Positions 54,793 through 63,923 are shown, counted from the stretch's first letter. The stretch is 64,000 nucleotides of DNA from Viridibacillus arenosi (GCF_001955655.1 NZ_MSPW01000011.1:1-64000); one strand, 5' to 3'. Numbers and translations: made by a program. Notes: generated from the sequence alone by a model not told the origin.

Positions 54793-54960
54793 ATCAAGAA
54801 TAACCGATTTTATCTTGATTATGTTCAGCAAATTGAAGGAAACATGTTATTTAGGGGACTACTTCAGCTAGAGGTTGAAAGTGAACGAATTGCAACAGTT
54901 GCAAGGACTGAAACAAACGATACAGTCTATCTAAATATGTTTGCTATTCCTGCTTTATGA
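54793..54960 (+). pseudogene. Unidentified remnant after gerC
   Basis: One frame from 54793 is open for 55 codons to a TGA, reading YVQQIEGNMLFRGLLQLEVE, then VARTETNDTVYLNMFAIPAL at the end. No start or ribosome site is present. The end resembles the C-terminal domain of spore-surface collagen-like proteins, but the match is too short to claim. Confidence 0.3.
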
Positions 54961-55065
54961 CCGTATACAGATTCAATTTCATGCGTTCTTTCAAGTAGTG
55001 AATATACGAAATGCTGATATTCTAAGACAATAATAAAAGAGGTCTTAGGTTTGTAAATTCTTAAA

Positions 55066-55476
55066 TCACCAATTTAAAATGACCGTTAGCCCGCAACAAC
55101 CATTCTCAGTCAAATTAATTCGAATACTGTCTGGTGTATATTTAGTATCGAATGTAATGGTAATTCCTGTTGAAGAGATTAATCTGTCGACTTCAGTTTT
55201 ATTTGAAAGTTGTGCAGCGTTTATTAGATCATGTGCAAATTTCTCTGAAACTGATATCTTATCTACAAGCAGATGAGCTTGTTGCATAATGTTTTGTATC
55301 TCTTTTGCTGAAGTCTTAAACTTATGTGTATTTACAGGGGGAAATGGGCTGGTGTTTGTTGGGTTCGTTGGCATTGCTAATTGTCTAGGGATTTGAGTAG
55401 ATGAAGAATGATTTGCCATGACCCACTGTGGATACTGATTTGCATAGAGAACATATGGGTAAGGACTGTAATACAA
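55066..55476 (-). CDS. Probable spore protein with Tyr/Pro N-terminus
   Basis: 136 residues. The N-terminus MYYSPYPYVLYANQYPQWVM is rich in Tyr, Pro and aromatic residues, like many spore coat-associated proteins. A helical middle contains KEIQNIMQQAHLLVDKISVS, and FAHDLINAAQLSNKTEVDRL follows. The C-terminal beta part has SIRINLTENGCCGLTVILNW with a double cysteine. Conserved proteins of this layout occur in spore formers; the function is not settled. The start has AGGAGG-like context. Confidence 0.65.
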   Translation of the reverse strand: MYYSPYPYVLYANQYPQWVMANHSSSTQIPRQLAMPTNPTNTSPFPPVNTHKFKTSAKEIQNIMQQAHLLVDKISVSEKFAHDLINAAQLSNKTEVDRLISSTGITITFDTKYTPDSIRINLTENGCCGLTVILNW

Positions 55477-55636
55477 TTGGATTCCTCCTAACTAAAAGTG
55501 TGTATCTTATCTTATGAATTAGAACGATGTTAGGTGTAAGTTGTAAAATTTCATCGGATTCAAAATGTAAAATATTCCAATGAAATTAAAGAGAAGAAGG
55601 CCTGCTGGGAACAGTTTCGTAAAAAGAAATGGTATG

Positions 55637-55677
55637 AAAAAACCGCTATCTATGGAAGTTTCGATAGCGGCTTTTTT
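55637..55677. terminator. Terminator-like hairpin upstream of tlp
   Basis: CCGCTATC (55643-55650) pairs with GATAGCGG (55663-55670), flanked by A and T runs. Confidence 0.7.
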
Positions 55678-55815
55678 CCATTAATATAGAATTTTGCACG
55701 TCTGGAGTTTTTATAGGTCTATCAAAGGCGGGCTTTCTTTTTTTATTACAGTATAAAGTGTACAAAGAAAAACAAACTAATACAGTAATAATTAAATGAA
55801 TGAGGAGGTCAATTA

Positions 55816-56061
55816 ATGGCAGATCAAAATGTCCCAAAGTCTAATGACAAATCAAACAGTGCGGCAAGAGTACAGAGCATGATTGAAAATACGGAAAAAA
55901 ATATTCGTGAAGCTGAAATCAGTATGGAATTTGCTGGTGAAGAAGAATTAGTAAATCTACAAGAAAAAAACCAACGTCGTAAACAAGAACTATATGTCAA
56001 GAAAAAGGAAATGCAAGACAAAGCTGAAGCAGAAGCAGAGGGTAGAAAAAATGAATTTTAA
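55816..56061 (+). CDS. tlp: Small acid-soluble spore protein, Tlp family
   Basis: 81 residues, highly charged, all helical. VQSMIENTEKNIREAEISME followed by AGEEELVNLQEKNQRRKQEL is the family's characteristic layout (usual length 75-85). Tlp is packed in the spore core and its amino acids may be reused at germination. GAGGAGG lies upstream. It stands alone, as usual for this gene. Confidence 0.88.
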   Translation: MADQNVPKSNDKSNSAARVQSMIENTEKNIREAEISMEFAGEEELVNLQEKNQRRKQELYVKKKEMQDKAEAEAEGRKNEF

Positions 56062-56640
56062 ATAAGAGAATGGAGGTTGAGATACTAGTATTTTATATAC
56101 ATTTATCTCAGCTTTTCCTTTACTAATATTGTTGGAATAATTATATTTGAAAGGATGGATTTCCATGAAAGTCATAGATGTCTAGTGGAATTGGAGATGA
56201 AAGCTTTGAAAAAAACATGGACGTTTTGATTTGTAAGGTTGGATTCTACGAAGATCTGTTAAAAGGGAATAAATACGAATAAGTACTTTACCCAAATGAA
56301 GAATTGTTGAAAGAAGATCAATTCCTCTCTTTATATTGGAGTTGTTAAAGATTTTTTATGTCTTTACAATATTTGTATATACTAATTTACTTTTATTAGA
56401 TAAAATTATCAGAATAGATACTTTTTTCGAGTGTATATTGATAATTAAAATACGTTTTAAAATTAAGTCCGAGTAATTTTATAAATTTAAAACGCTCTCA
56501 GATGATTCGAGAAAGAAGATAACGGGTATAGGTAATTGAAGAGAGGGTGATAAATTTGATTGCGAAACATTTCTTTATAATACAAAATCTGATGACTAAA
56601 TAATATTTACATATGTTATTAAAATAAAAAAACAAGCTTA
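56062..56640. other. Gene-free stretch after tlp
   Basis: I see no gene here. Fragments near 56170-56280 contain short reading frames without starts. A short (AAAT)-type microsatellite of about five units lies at 56645-56666, just before the next gene. Confidence 0.5.
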
Positions 56641-56686
56641 TCATAAATAAATAAATAAATAAATAATCATTAGTGAGGTGGGAATA

Positions 56687-57181
56687 TTGCTTGATATAGA
56701 TTTAGGTGTAATCAGAAAAATGAAAGTTAGTTTTTATCCTTTTGAGAGTACAAAGAAAATTGGTGAAGTAAGTGAAATCGACGAGAAATACTATTTGATT
56801 ATAGGTATTGAGTGTTTTGAGATTACGCAAGAAAAAATGATAGAGATAGTTTATATAGTTCAAGATCTAAGTAAAAATCAATTTATACCACACGATACAG
56901 AGTTTAAAAAAACTAGGGCTAGAGATGAAATAGAAGTAAGTATTCAGTGTGAGTTTAATGATCCGCGTATATACGATTTTAAGTTAGGGAATATATTACC
57001 TGTAACTATAAACCAAAATAGATACTTTTATAGATTGTTAGAATATACGGGTGTTGATGTTATAGAATCGAATATTAAGTTAAGTGCGATAATGCGTCCT
57101 ATTGTACCTGTTAATTATAAAGATGCCAAAGCGATATTTAGAAAAGAACGTATGAGGAAAATGGAATTTGAAGTTTTATAA
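56687..57181 (+). CDS. Hypothetical soluble protein
   Basis: 164 residues from the TTG at 56687, chosen because GAGGTGG lies six bases upstream (the GTG at 56678 would overlap it). It is a mixed, strand-rich protein with no signal peptide or membrane helix: KVSFYPFESTKKIGEVSEID, YYLIIGIECFEI and FRKERMRKMEFEVL at the end. I do not recognise the family. No operon partner is seen. Confidence 0.5.
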   Translation: MLDIDLGVIRKMKVSFYPFESTKKIGEVSEIDEKYYLIIGIECFEITQEKMIEIVYIVQDLSKNQFIPHDTEFKKTRARDEIEVSIQCEFNDPRIYDFKLGNILPVTINQNRYFYRLLEYTGVDVIESNIKLSAIMRPIVPVNYKDAKAIFRKERMRKMEFEVL

Positions 57182-57259
57182 AGGAAGAGTAAAATACATA
57201 AAATGCATTTGTCCTATAATCTATTCTTTGAGTTTATTATTTTGAATTAGTTCGTTAAT

Positions 57260-57403
57260 GGATTAGAAGGGCTATCTGAAAATGGTTGGTCTTACCAACA
57301 ATACGGATGATTTGATTGAACTGGTACAGTGCCCAGAGAATTTTCGGGGAATACATATGAGGCTTTATGTTTGATTGTTTCTGTAGAGAAACTGAAATCA
57401 TGA
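57260..57403 (+). pseudogene. Degraded reading frame with in-frame TGA codons
   Basis: One frame reads GLEGLSENGWSYQQYG, TGA, FD, TGA, then TGTVPREFSGNTYEALCLIV and SVEKLKS before a final TGA. The residues look protein-like between the two internal stops, which sit where Trp would be natural. No start or upstream part is found. It is best seen as a relic of a gene. Confidence 0.35.
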
Positions 57404-57435
57404 TAACTATTGTTTAATATATTTTACATCAAATA

Positions 57436-57482
57436 AAAAGAATCCATTTTGAAAAGGTTTGATCAAAATGGATTCTTTTTTG
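57436..57482. terminator. Terminator between relic and EamA gene
   Basis: AAAAGAATCCATTTTGA (57436-57452) pairs with TCAAAATGGATTCTTTT (57463-57479), with A and T runs on both sides. It serves the EamA gene on the minus strand and stops rightward transcripts. Confidence 0.85.
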
Positions 57483-57530
57483 AAAAAATCAAAAGTTGAT
57501 TTTAGTTTGTATAACTTTATAGATACCTAC

Positions 57531-58445
57531 CTAAAGTTCTGTAGTTTCTTCACGAAAACGGATTTGTTTCTTCTCTTTTTGTACTTGTAACATTTGAGGT
57601 ATGAAAATTCCGGATAAAATACAAATGATTCCAATCCATTGTAAAGGCGATACGACTTCATGAACAAGTGTAATAGAAGCAATAACTGCTGTTGGTAGTT
57701 CGACAGCTCCTAAAATTGTTCCAAGGCCTGTCCCTACTTTTGGTACACCAATGGAAAAACAAATGACTGGTATAACAACACCAAAGAAACCAAGGATTAA
57801 TGCATATTTCCATAATCCAGCCTGCAGTGTACCATCAATCAAGTATGTCGGAGGAAATACTAAGCACACAAAGAGTGTTGCACTCGTTGTCATAAGAAAG
57901 CTTTTTGAATAGATTGGAACTTCTGTAGAAACACGTCCACTTGCAAATATATATAAGGAAAAAGTTATAGCTGCTAGTAAACCAAAGATGATTCCTTTTA
58001 TAGATAATTGTTGTCCTAAACCATCAAATACCCCCCCAGCAAACACCGTTCCTACAAATAAGATGAGAATGGACAATACCTTTTCACGACTTGGAAAAGT
58101 TTTATTAGCAATTGCTTCAATTAGAACGCCCATCCATGTGAATTGAAATAACAACACAATAGCAATGGATGCAGGTAGTTCTTTTACAGAAAGCCCGTAA
58201 AAAATACTTGTTAAACTCATTGTTGTCCCAACTGCTAACAACGATAATATATTTTTTGAGGATACTTTGTAACGAGAAAAGGTAATAACAAGTAATAATA
58301 GTCCAAACCAGCCAAATACATATTGTCCACCTAAAAGTTCAGGAAAAGAAAATCCATTTAAAAATCCAATTTTAAGAATGGAAGATAGGACTCCATAGCT
58401 ACAGGCACCTAATAAAACCACTAAAGAAAACTTCAATTTATTCAA
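57531..58445 (-). CDS. EamA (DMT)-family transporter
   Basis: 304 residues with ten membrane helices in two EamA halves, each of five (GACSYGVLSSILKIGFLNGF begins the first; the second starts near 150 with IKGIIFGLLAAITFSLYIFA). The drug/metabolite transporter superfamily moves metabolites, amino acids or nucleosides; the substrate is unknown. The start is a TTG with GGAGGG five bases upstream. A 120-base structured leader ending in a terminator stands right before the ribosome site, so expression is probably controlled by an attenuator or riboswitch, and the leader is the best hint to the substrate. Confidence 0.88.
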   Translation of the reverse strand: MNKLKFSLVVLLGACSYGVLSSILKIGFLNGFSFPELLGGQYVFGWFGLLLLVITFSRYKVSSKNILSLLAVGTTMSLTSIFYGLSVKELPASIAIVLLFQFTWMGVLIEAIANKTFPSREKVLSILILFVGTVFAGGVFDGLGQQLSIKGIIFGLLAAITFSLYIFASGRVSTEVPIYSKSFLMTTSATLFVCLVFPPTYLIDGTLQAGLWKYALILGFFGVVIPVICFSIGVPKVGTGLGTILGAVELPTAVIASITLVHEVVSPLQWIGIICILSGIFIPQMLQVQKEKKQIRFREETTEL

Positions 58446-58470
58446 AAAATCCCTCCAAAAAATAAAAAAT

Positions 58471-58567
58471 CCCGTCGTCTATTTATAGACGACGGGCGAA
58501 TGAAACAGAGTTAAAACTCTACAAAATTCCGCCACTCACGAATTCGTGTGAGTTTGCGTATCAAATT
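58471..58567 (-). ncRNA. Structured transcription-attenuator leader (candidate riboswitch) of the EamA gene
   Basis: On the minus strand, RNA starting near 58567 first folds ACTCAC/GTGAGT around 58552-58534, then AGAGTT/AACTCT near 58514. A GGCGGAA...TTCGCC pairing encloses the second hairpin. The 3' arm of this pairing shares bases with the 5' arm of a terminator (perfect 12-bp stem 58496-58471, followed by ATTTTTTATTTTTT). Folding of the upper part and the terminator are thus mutually exclusive. No known riboswitch consensus is recognised. Confidence 0.7.
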
Positions 58568-58573
58568 ATGAAA

Positions 58574-58602
58574 ATTGTATATAAAAGTTTGCTAGGTGTC
58601 AA
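58574..58602 (-). promoter_or_regulatory. Promoter of the EamA leader
   Basis: On the minus strand, TTGACA (58602-58597), 17 bases and TACAAT (58579-58574), an almost ideal sigma-A promoter. It places the transcript start near 58567. Confidence 0.75.
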
Positions 58603-58879
58603 CAACTATTTTGGCATGATAAAATAGGGTGAAGTTATTTGGCACTAGTTTATGTTACATTTTCCTAGATAATAAGAGTTGAATTTTTTTAATTTTATCC
58701 GATTTGATAGGCTTTTAGGAGAGTGTTAATAAAAGTTTGATTTAATATCATCTGTCTTGAATCACTAGATAATGATGAATGGTTACGTTGTACAGTCATT
58801 TCACATTTTTTGTTGTTTCTGAGTATCCTAATGAAAGAACCTAATTTAGGGTTCCATAAATTAAAGGAGTGAATGTACA

Positions 58880-59548
58880 GTGTACCCTTATTCAAATGGG
58901 TTCTACTCGTATCCTGGAATAGCGAATTATAACCCTCCATACTCACAATATACCGCATCCCTTAGACATTTTTTGAACCAAAATTCAAACTATAATGCCT
59001 CTCGTTGCATCAGTAAAGCAGCAGCTGATTATATAAGTATGAATCGGTTACTTTGGATGGAGCATGTCAACTGGACCAGGATGACTATTATAAGCATTGT
59101 TTTTGGTTTGCCAGATTTACCATTTGTACAAGATCGACTTTTACAAAATGCTACCGATTTAGGGAATTGCCTCCGTCCTTATTATGGTGACAAAATCGCA
59201 GATCATTATACTGAGCTAATGAAAGAACATTTAGTAATAGCCGCACAATTAGTTACTGCAGCTGTAAAAGGTGATACAAAAACAGTAGATGCTAAAGAGA
59301 AAGAATGGTATCGTAATGCAGATGAGATCACATCTTTTTTAAGTAGTATAAATCCATATATAAATAAAGAAGAATTACGAAAAATGTTTTATTCACATTT
59401 AGCCTTAACTAAAAATGAAGCAGTTACTATGATTCAGAAAAACTATAAATTTAATATTGAAGTTTTTGATAAAATCGTAGCAGAAGCATTGGAAATGTCA
59501 GATATGATTTCAAAAGCTATTATCATGCAATTTCCTTATCGATTTTAG
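58880..59548 (+). CDS. Conserved helical protein of spore formers
   Basis: 222 residues from a GTG with AAGGAG upstream. A Tyr/Pro-rich N-terminus (YPYSNGFYSYPGIANYNPPY) precedes a four-helix bundle with ISKAAADYISMNRLLWMEHV, then a region WTRMTIISIVFGLPDLPFVQ, DRLLQNATDLGNCLRPYYGD, and a C-terminal helix ending IMQFPYRF. Homologous proteins in Bacillus are sometimes mislabelled as acetylglutamate kinase; nothing kinase-like is visible here. The N-terminus suggests a spore location. The function is unknown. Confidence 0.7.
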   Translation: MYPYSNGFYSYPGIANYNPPYSQYTASLRHFLNQNSNYNASRCISKAAADYISMNRLLWMEHVNWTRMTIISIVFGLPDLPFVQDRLLQNATDLGNCLRPYYGDKIADHYTELMKEHLVIAAQLVTAAVKGDTKTVDAKEKEWYRNADEITSFLSSINPYINKEELRKMFYSHLALTKNEAVTMIQKNYKFNIEVFDKIVAEALEMSDMISKAIIMQFPYRF

Positions 59549-59565
59549 AGTTTACTCAGATTAGG

Positions 59566-59601
59566 ATGCTCTCCAAAGATATTCTTGGAGGGTATTTTTT
59601 A
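59566..59601 (+). terminator. Terminator after the helical spore protein gene
   Basis: ATGCTCTCCAA (59566-59576) pairs with TTGGAGGGTAT (59585-59595), followed by TTTTTA. Confidence 0.75.
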
Positions 59602-60090
59602 TTTTCATCAAAACAACAAGAAGGGAGGCAGTCTATCACTTAAAAATCAACATCTAACTCTGTCAATTTTAACCGAACTATATAGTTAACAATAAAACAT
59701 CAAAAACCTAACGATTTGCAAATTTTTATTTACAGCTACTTACAAGATAGACAAGCCATAACAAAGGACCTCGGACAGTTGAAAGTTGATAATTCCCATT
59801 GAGGATGAAGAATTTACAGTCTCAGATTAAGCGTAGTATTCAGCTTTTAAGAGCTTCAAAATAGCTAGCTATATTTTTCTTACTTAAGAGATCGATTTAT
59901 ATTAATTGCAGATATAAAGAATCTGTAATATACTTGTTTGAATTAAAAAGACTATGTATTAGTTGCCCTATTTTAATATAAAAGAACTGGATTGGGGGAA
60001 TCCTCATTTATTGGAGTTTAGGCATATAGACATTACTTGAAATTAACATGAGCGTCAAGCAAAATTGCATCCCAATTAAAATAAAACATA
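59602..60090. other. Gene-free stretch before the methyltransferase
   Basis: This is AT-rich with stops in all frames. Only short fragments without starts are present and I see no regulatory element beyond the ribosome site of the next gene. Confidence 0.5.
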
Positions 60091-60104
60091 AAGGAGATAG
60101 AGAT

Positions 60105-60734
60105 ATGACGGAATTTTGGGAATCAAGTTTTATAGAAAAACAAACGATGTGGGGATTTGAACCTACAGACTCTGCAATCGTGACAAAGGACTTTTTCCTT
60201 GAAAGGAATGTTAAGGACATACTGGTACCAGGTATTGGATATGGAAGAAATGCAAAGGTTTTTATTGACAATGGAATTAATGTAACAGGTATTGAGATTT
60301 CAAAAACTGCAATTGATTTGGCGAGGAAAAACGGACTTGATATTAGTATTTTTCATGGTTCAGTAATTGACATGCCTTTTGATAAAAAACGTTATGACGG
60401 TATATTTTGCCATGCACTTCTTCACTTATTGAATAATCGTGAGAGAGATAAGTTTATTAAAGATTGCTATAATCAGTTAAAGCCAAATGGATATATGATT
60501 TTTACAACTGTTTCAAAAAAAGCCCCAATGTTTGGAAAGGGCAAGCAATTGGATAAAGACTATTTCGAGATAATGGAAGGCGTAAAAATGTTTTTTTATG
60601 ATTCTGATTCCATAAAACAAGAATTTGAAAAATATGGACTAGTAGAGCTTTCAGAAATTGATGAACCAAATAAAAACATGAAAATCAAACCTCCAGTAAA
60701 ATTTATAATTGTAAAATGTAAGAAAGAACTATAA
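60105..60734 (+). CDS. SAM-dependent methyltransferase (TPMT/TehB-like)
   Basis: 209 residues from the ATG at 60105; AAGGAG eight bases upstream identifies this start, and the frame open before it is spurious. FWESSFIEKQTMWGFEPTDS marks the N-terminus, DILVPGIGYGRNAKVF is a variant motif I, GIEISKTAIDLA provides the acidic residue, and FHGSVIDMPFDKKRYDGIFC completes the fold. Motif I has a Pro instead of the usual acidic residue (VPGIGYG), as in TPMT-like members that methylate halide, thiol or tellurite-type substrates. The specificity is unknown. Confidence 0.85.
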   Translation: MTEFWESSFIEKQTMWGFEPTDSAIVTKDFFLERNVKDILVPGIGYGRNAKVFIDNGINVTGIEISKTAIDLARKNGLDISIFHGSVIDMPFDKKRYDGIFCHALLHLLNNRERDKFIKDCYNQLKPNGYMIFTTVSKKAPMFGKGKQLDKDYFEIMEGVKMFFYDSDSIKQEFEKYGLVELSEIDEPNKNMKIKPPVKFIIVKCKKEL

Positions 60735-60781
60735 ATATATTCAGACAAAAAAACAAAAGTAGTAATTTGTTAGCGGATAGG

Positions 60782-60880
60782 ATGTCAGTATACTCATCTA
60801 TTCGCCGAGACTTGCAATTGGTAGAGAGATTATATGAAATACAAAATGATATTGAAGGAATAGAGGGGGATTTTAACTAA
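60782..60880 (+). CDS. Possible 32-residue small protein
   Basis: An ATG opens 32 codons (SIRRDLQLVERLYEIQNDIE and an acidic end) that would form one amphipathic helix. A GGATAGG-type site lies directly before it. It could be a real microprotein or a chance frame. Confidence 0.25.
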   Translation: MSVYSSIRRDLQLVERLYEIQNDIEGIEGDFN

Positions 60881-60889
60881 ATATACTAG

Positions 60890-60963
60890 TTTAGTAGAAG
60901 ATCATTGAGCTGTTCATACAGCTCTTTTTATATTTAACAAAAGGGGCAGGTTAGTTAAATAAG
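60890..60963. repeat. Dispersed composite repeat, hairpin plus right half
   Basis: AAGATCATTGAGCTG with CAGCTC and a T run (the hairpin of the 1708-1804 element) is followed by TTTAACAAAAGGGGCAGG and TTAGTTAAATAAG at 60931-60963. The order is the same as in the most complete copy. Confidence 0.65.
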
Positions 60964-61076
60964 GTGTTTTTTAATCTAATTTTGCAAAGTAATAAAGAAT
61001 ATTAGTTAAAATTATATAGAATAGTTACTGTTAATATAAAAGCGAAATCGAATCATAGTAAGGGGTATTTGTTAAA

Positions 61077-61119
61077 GAAGTATCAAAGAACAACTAAACG
61101 TCTTTGATACTTCTTTTTT
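61077..61119. terminator. Bidirectional terminator
   Basis: GAAGTATCAAAGA (61077-61089) pairs with TCTTTGATACTTC (61101-61113), followed by TTTTTT. Confidence 0.8.
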
Positions 61120-61227
61120 CAGTTTTATATAAAAGAATTACTGTAAAATCATTAATTATGGCATGGGAAGATTTTGGTTCTTTTGGAGATACCATAGGAA
61201 GCATGTCAAGCGTTTGTTGCTTTCATT

Positions 61228-62418
61228 TTATGCTGATTTCTTTTGTTTTTGATCTAAAAGGTGACTAAAGAAAGTTAAGAGACTTGCACAGACTGCAACT
61301 ATCCCACCGACCCAAGTAACATTCATTAAATTCCCTTGATGGTATACAATTCCGCCTAATGCGGAACCAAAGGCAATTCCTACGTTGCTTGCCACTGGCA
61401 TAAGTGAAGCAGCGAGTCCTGTTGCTTTTGGCTGATAAATTCCTGCGAGGTCTATTAAATAAAGCTGAGTAGATGTTGTTAAGAGGATGGCCATTAACGA
61501 CATCAATCCAATGTTTACCAGTCCTAAAATAAAATGATTTGTAGTCCAAAATAAACTTGTCAGAACAACTGCCTGCACAAGAAAAACAAACCGAAGGCGA
61601 CCAATGGCATTGTGGCTAGCAATTTTACCGGCAAGGATGTTGCTGAAAATCGAGATAAATCCGTACCCAAATAAGACTAAACTAATTGAATGATTTGGTA
61701 CTTCCATTCCCTTCAGGATAGGAACAAGGTACGTAAAGACGGCATAAGTTGCGCCAAATCCGAGAGCAGGAATGAAGAAAGCCATCAAAATTCTTGGATT
61801 TGTCATTAAAGAAAACTGATCCCGTATAGAACTGCGTATTTGGCTGAGTCTATTAGGCAGGACAAAAAAGGATGCTAGAAAAGCCAATCCTCCTAGGAAA
61901 GTAGTTAACATGAAAGTGGCATTCCAACCGTACGATTCGGCGATGACAATACCAATTGGCACTCCAACGACATTTGCAAGTGTGAAACCGCCGAAAACGA
62001 ATGATATAGCAAGTCCTCGTTTTTTAACCGGCATGGTTTCACTTGCAACAATCATGGCTAGAGAGATTAATACTCCTGTTACAATCGCTGTCATAATTCG
62101 AAGTACAAGGAGAGTGAAGTAGCTCGTCGAGAATACACACAAAGCATTCAGGACGATGAAAGATCCTATCAAAAACAACATCCATTTACGCTTTGGAAAA
62201 TGACTTGTTGCTGACATCACTAGTGGTGTGGCGATGGCAAACGTAATTGCAAACGCAGATACGAGTGTGCCTGCTTTTGCATTTGTTATAAGAAGGCTCG
62301 AGGAAATATCGGTTAAGATTCCGACAATTACAAATTCGCTTGTCCCTAGAACAAATGTTAATAAAGAAAGTGTTAAGATGAGCAACCAATGTCGCTTGGA
62401 TAATTTTGTAGAGTGCAT
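61228..62418 (-). CDS. MFS transporter, DHA1/AraJ-type efflux
   Basis: 396 residues with twelve membrane helices. The start STKLSKRHWLLILTLSLLTF, the motif A region TSHFPKRKWMLFLIGSF, and helix 5 with VLISLAMIVASETMPVKKRG are typical of sugar/drug efflux pumps of the AraJ/YdhP branch. The substrate is unknown. AAGAGGT lies before the ATG. It converges with the terminator at 61077. Confidence 0.85.
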   Translation of the reverse strand: MHSTKLSKRHWLLILTLSLLTFVLGTSEFVIVGILTDISSSLLITNAKAGTLVSAFAITFAIATPLVMSATSHFPKRKWMLFLIGSFIVLNALCVFSTSYFTLLVLRIMTAIVTGVLISLAMIVASETMPVKKRGLAISFVFGGFTLANVVGVPIGIVIAESYGWNATFMLTTFLGGLAFLASFFVLPNRLSQIRSSIRDQFSLMTNPRILMAFFIPALGFGATYAVFTYLVPILKGMEVPNHSISLVLFGYGFISIFSNILAGKIASHNAIGRLRFVFLVQAVVLTSLFWTTNHFILGLVNIGLMSLMAILLTTSTQLYLIDLAGIYQPKATGLAASLMPVASNVGIAFGSALGGIVYHQGNLMNVTWVGGIVAVCASLLTFFSHLLDQKQKKSA

Positions 62419-62882
62419 AAGTACCTCTTCTCTTAGATGAATGTAAATTTGTCACATTGTAGATAAATGACCTAAACATCATACCATAAAATATTTTTGC
62501 GAGAAAAACACTTTCTTATTAAATAGAGGTTAATGAATTACCGGAATCAACAACGCAACGAGAGTTAGCAGAAAACTATTTAAGAAAGCACATTTCTCTT
62601 GATAATCTATTGATAGCATTATGTATTAGGTAAAGATTTCATACATTATAAAAAAAGATAAAGAATATACTTGAACGCGTCTACTTGTTGCGTAGGAGAG
62701 ATTATGAAGGAATCAACTTAACGGGGGCTATTGTGGAAAATCATTGAGTTACTTAGGAAGCACATTTTTATTATTGCACTTAAGCAGTATGTTAATTAAA
62801 TATTTATTTTTTCCAAATACATACAACAGAACGTACATTCGTGTTACAATTTTATTGATAACACTATTGTAGGGGGATCAAT
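62419..62882. other. Gene-poor stretch with a repeat remnant
   Basis: Apart from the repeat at 62711-62770, I see nothing. Short relic-like frames such as one near 62533-62630 (PESTTQRELAENYLRKHI) have no start and no known match. Confidence 0.5.
62711..62770. repeat. Dispersed composite repeat, left half plus hairpin
   Basis: ATCAACTTAACGGGGGCTAT then GGAAAATCATTGAG and a weak hairpin before ATTTTT are the left half and middle of the 1708-1804 element. The right half is missing. Confidence 0.5.
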
Positions 62883-63923
62883 ATGAAATTAAAAAATTAC
62901 AACATCGAAGAACAAATGAAATATTATAATGTCCCAGGTATTAGTATTGCATTGCTTGAGAACGGTCAAATTAGCGGAACCGAAAATTACGGTTTACTAG
63001 AGGTAGAAAGCGATAGAAAAGTAAATGAAAATTCTATTTTTAGTTCGTGTTCCATTAGCAAGTTCTTAACAGGAATGATTGCAATAAAGCTAATAGAGGA
63101 AGGACTTCTTGACTTAGATGAGGACATAAATACTAGACTTGTATCGTGGAAATTACCAGAAAATGAATTCACTAAAAATAAAAGCGTTACATTGAGAAAT
63201 TTACTTAGTCATCAATCCGGGATAAAGGACCCAGAAGGTAGTTTTTCTGAACTAAATTCAAAAATAGGTATTCCTTCGATGGTTGAATTATTAGAGGGGA
63301 AAACGCCTTATTGTAAAGCTCCTATTATAGTACATTGTGAACCAGAGAGTGAATTTCACTATTCAGATGCAGGTTTTTGTATTGTTCAGCAACTAATTGA
63401 AGATGTTACTGAGAAGCCATTTTATCAAGTAGTGAATGAGTTAATATTTAAGCCAATAAGAATGAAAAATAGCCATCTAGATACAACAACAATGTTAGAG
63501 ATGGATAAAAAAGAATTTTCTTGCGGTCATAATAAAAACGGTGAATTGGTAGATGGTAAGTATCCTATATATCCTTATCCAGCAGCTTCTGGATTATGGA
63601 CAACTTCTTTAGATTTAGCTCGATTAGTTCTTGAGCTACTGAATGCGCTAAAAGGAGAAAGTAAAATTAGCATTTCAGAAAGATTAGCAAAAGAAATGAT
63701 ATCACCTCAAAAAGGTAAGAGTTGGACTGGATTAGGTGTATTTCTTGAAGACTCTGAAAGAGAAATAAAAATTACATCACTCGGTTGGGGCGTAGGCTTT
63801 CAATGTATGATGGTAGCATTTTCAAACCTAGAAAAAGGTGCGGTTATCATGACGAATGCAGAATTAGGTGTTCATCAAATGGAAGGAATTATAGGAAATA
63901 TATATAAATCACTTATGCTATAA
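62883..63923 (+). CDS. Serine hydrolase, beta-lactamase class C/esterase fold
   Basis: 346 residues. The catalytic SxxK is SISK in SSCSISKFLTG (residues ~57-67), the YxN motif is YSD (FHYSDAGFC), and the third motif is present as HQMEG near the C-terminus (H-x-G type). It may act on peptidoglycan fragments or esters; with no signal peptide it is cytoplasmic, so it is unlikely to be a classic resistance enzyme. GGGGG precedes the ATG. A partial gene begins 28 bases after the stop. Confidence 0.88.
   Translation: MKLKNYNIEEQMKYYNVPGISIALLENGQISGTENYGLLEVESDRKVNENSIFSSCSISKFLTGMIAIKLIEEGLLDLDEDINTRLVSWKLPENEFTKNKSVTLRNLLSHQSGIKDPEGSFSELNSKIGIPSMVELLEGKTPYCKAPIIVHCEPESEFHYSDAGFCIVQQLIEDVTEKPFYQVVNELIFKPIRMKNSHLDTTTMLEMDKKEFSCGHNKNGELVDGKYPIYPYPAASGLWTTSLDLARLVLELLNALKGESKISISERLAKEMISPQKGKSWTGLGVFLEDSEREIKITSLGWGVGFQCMMVAFSNLEKGAVIMTNAELGVHQMEGIIGNIYKSLML

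Noticed and set aside
55646-55837. 63-residue minus-strand membrane protein
   Set aside because: It would run through the tlp ribosome site and the terminator hairpin, lacks its own ribosome site and has no family match.
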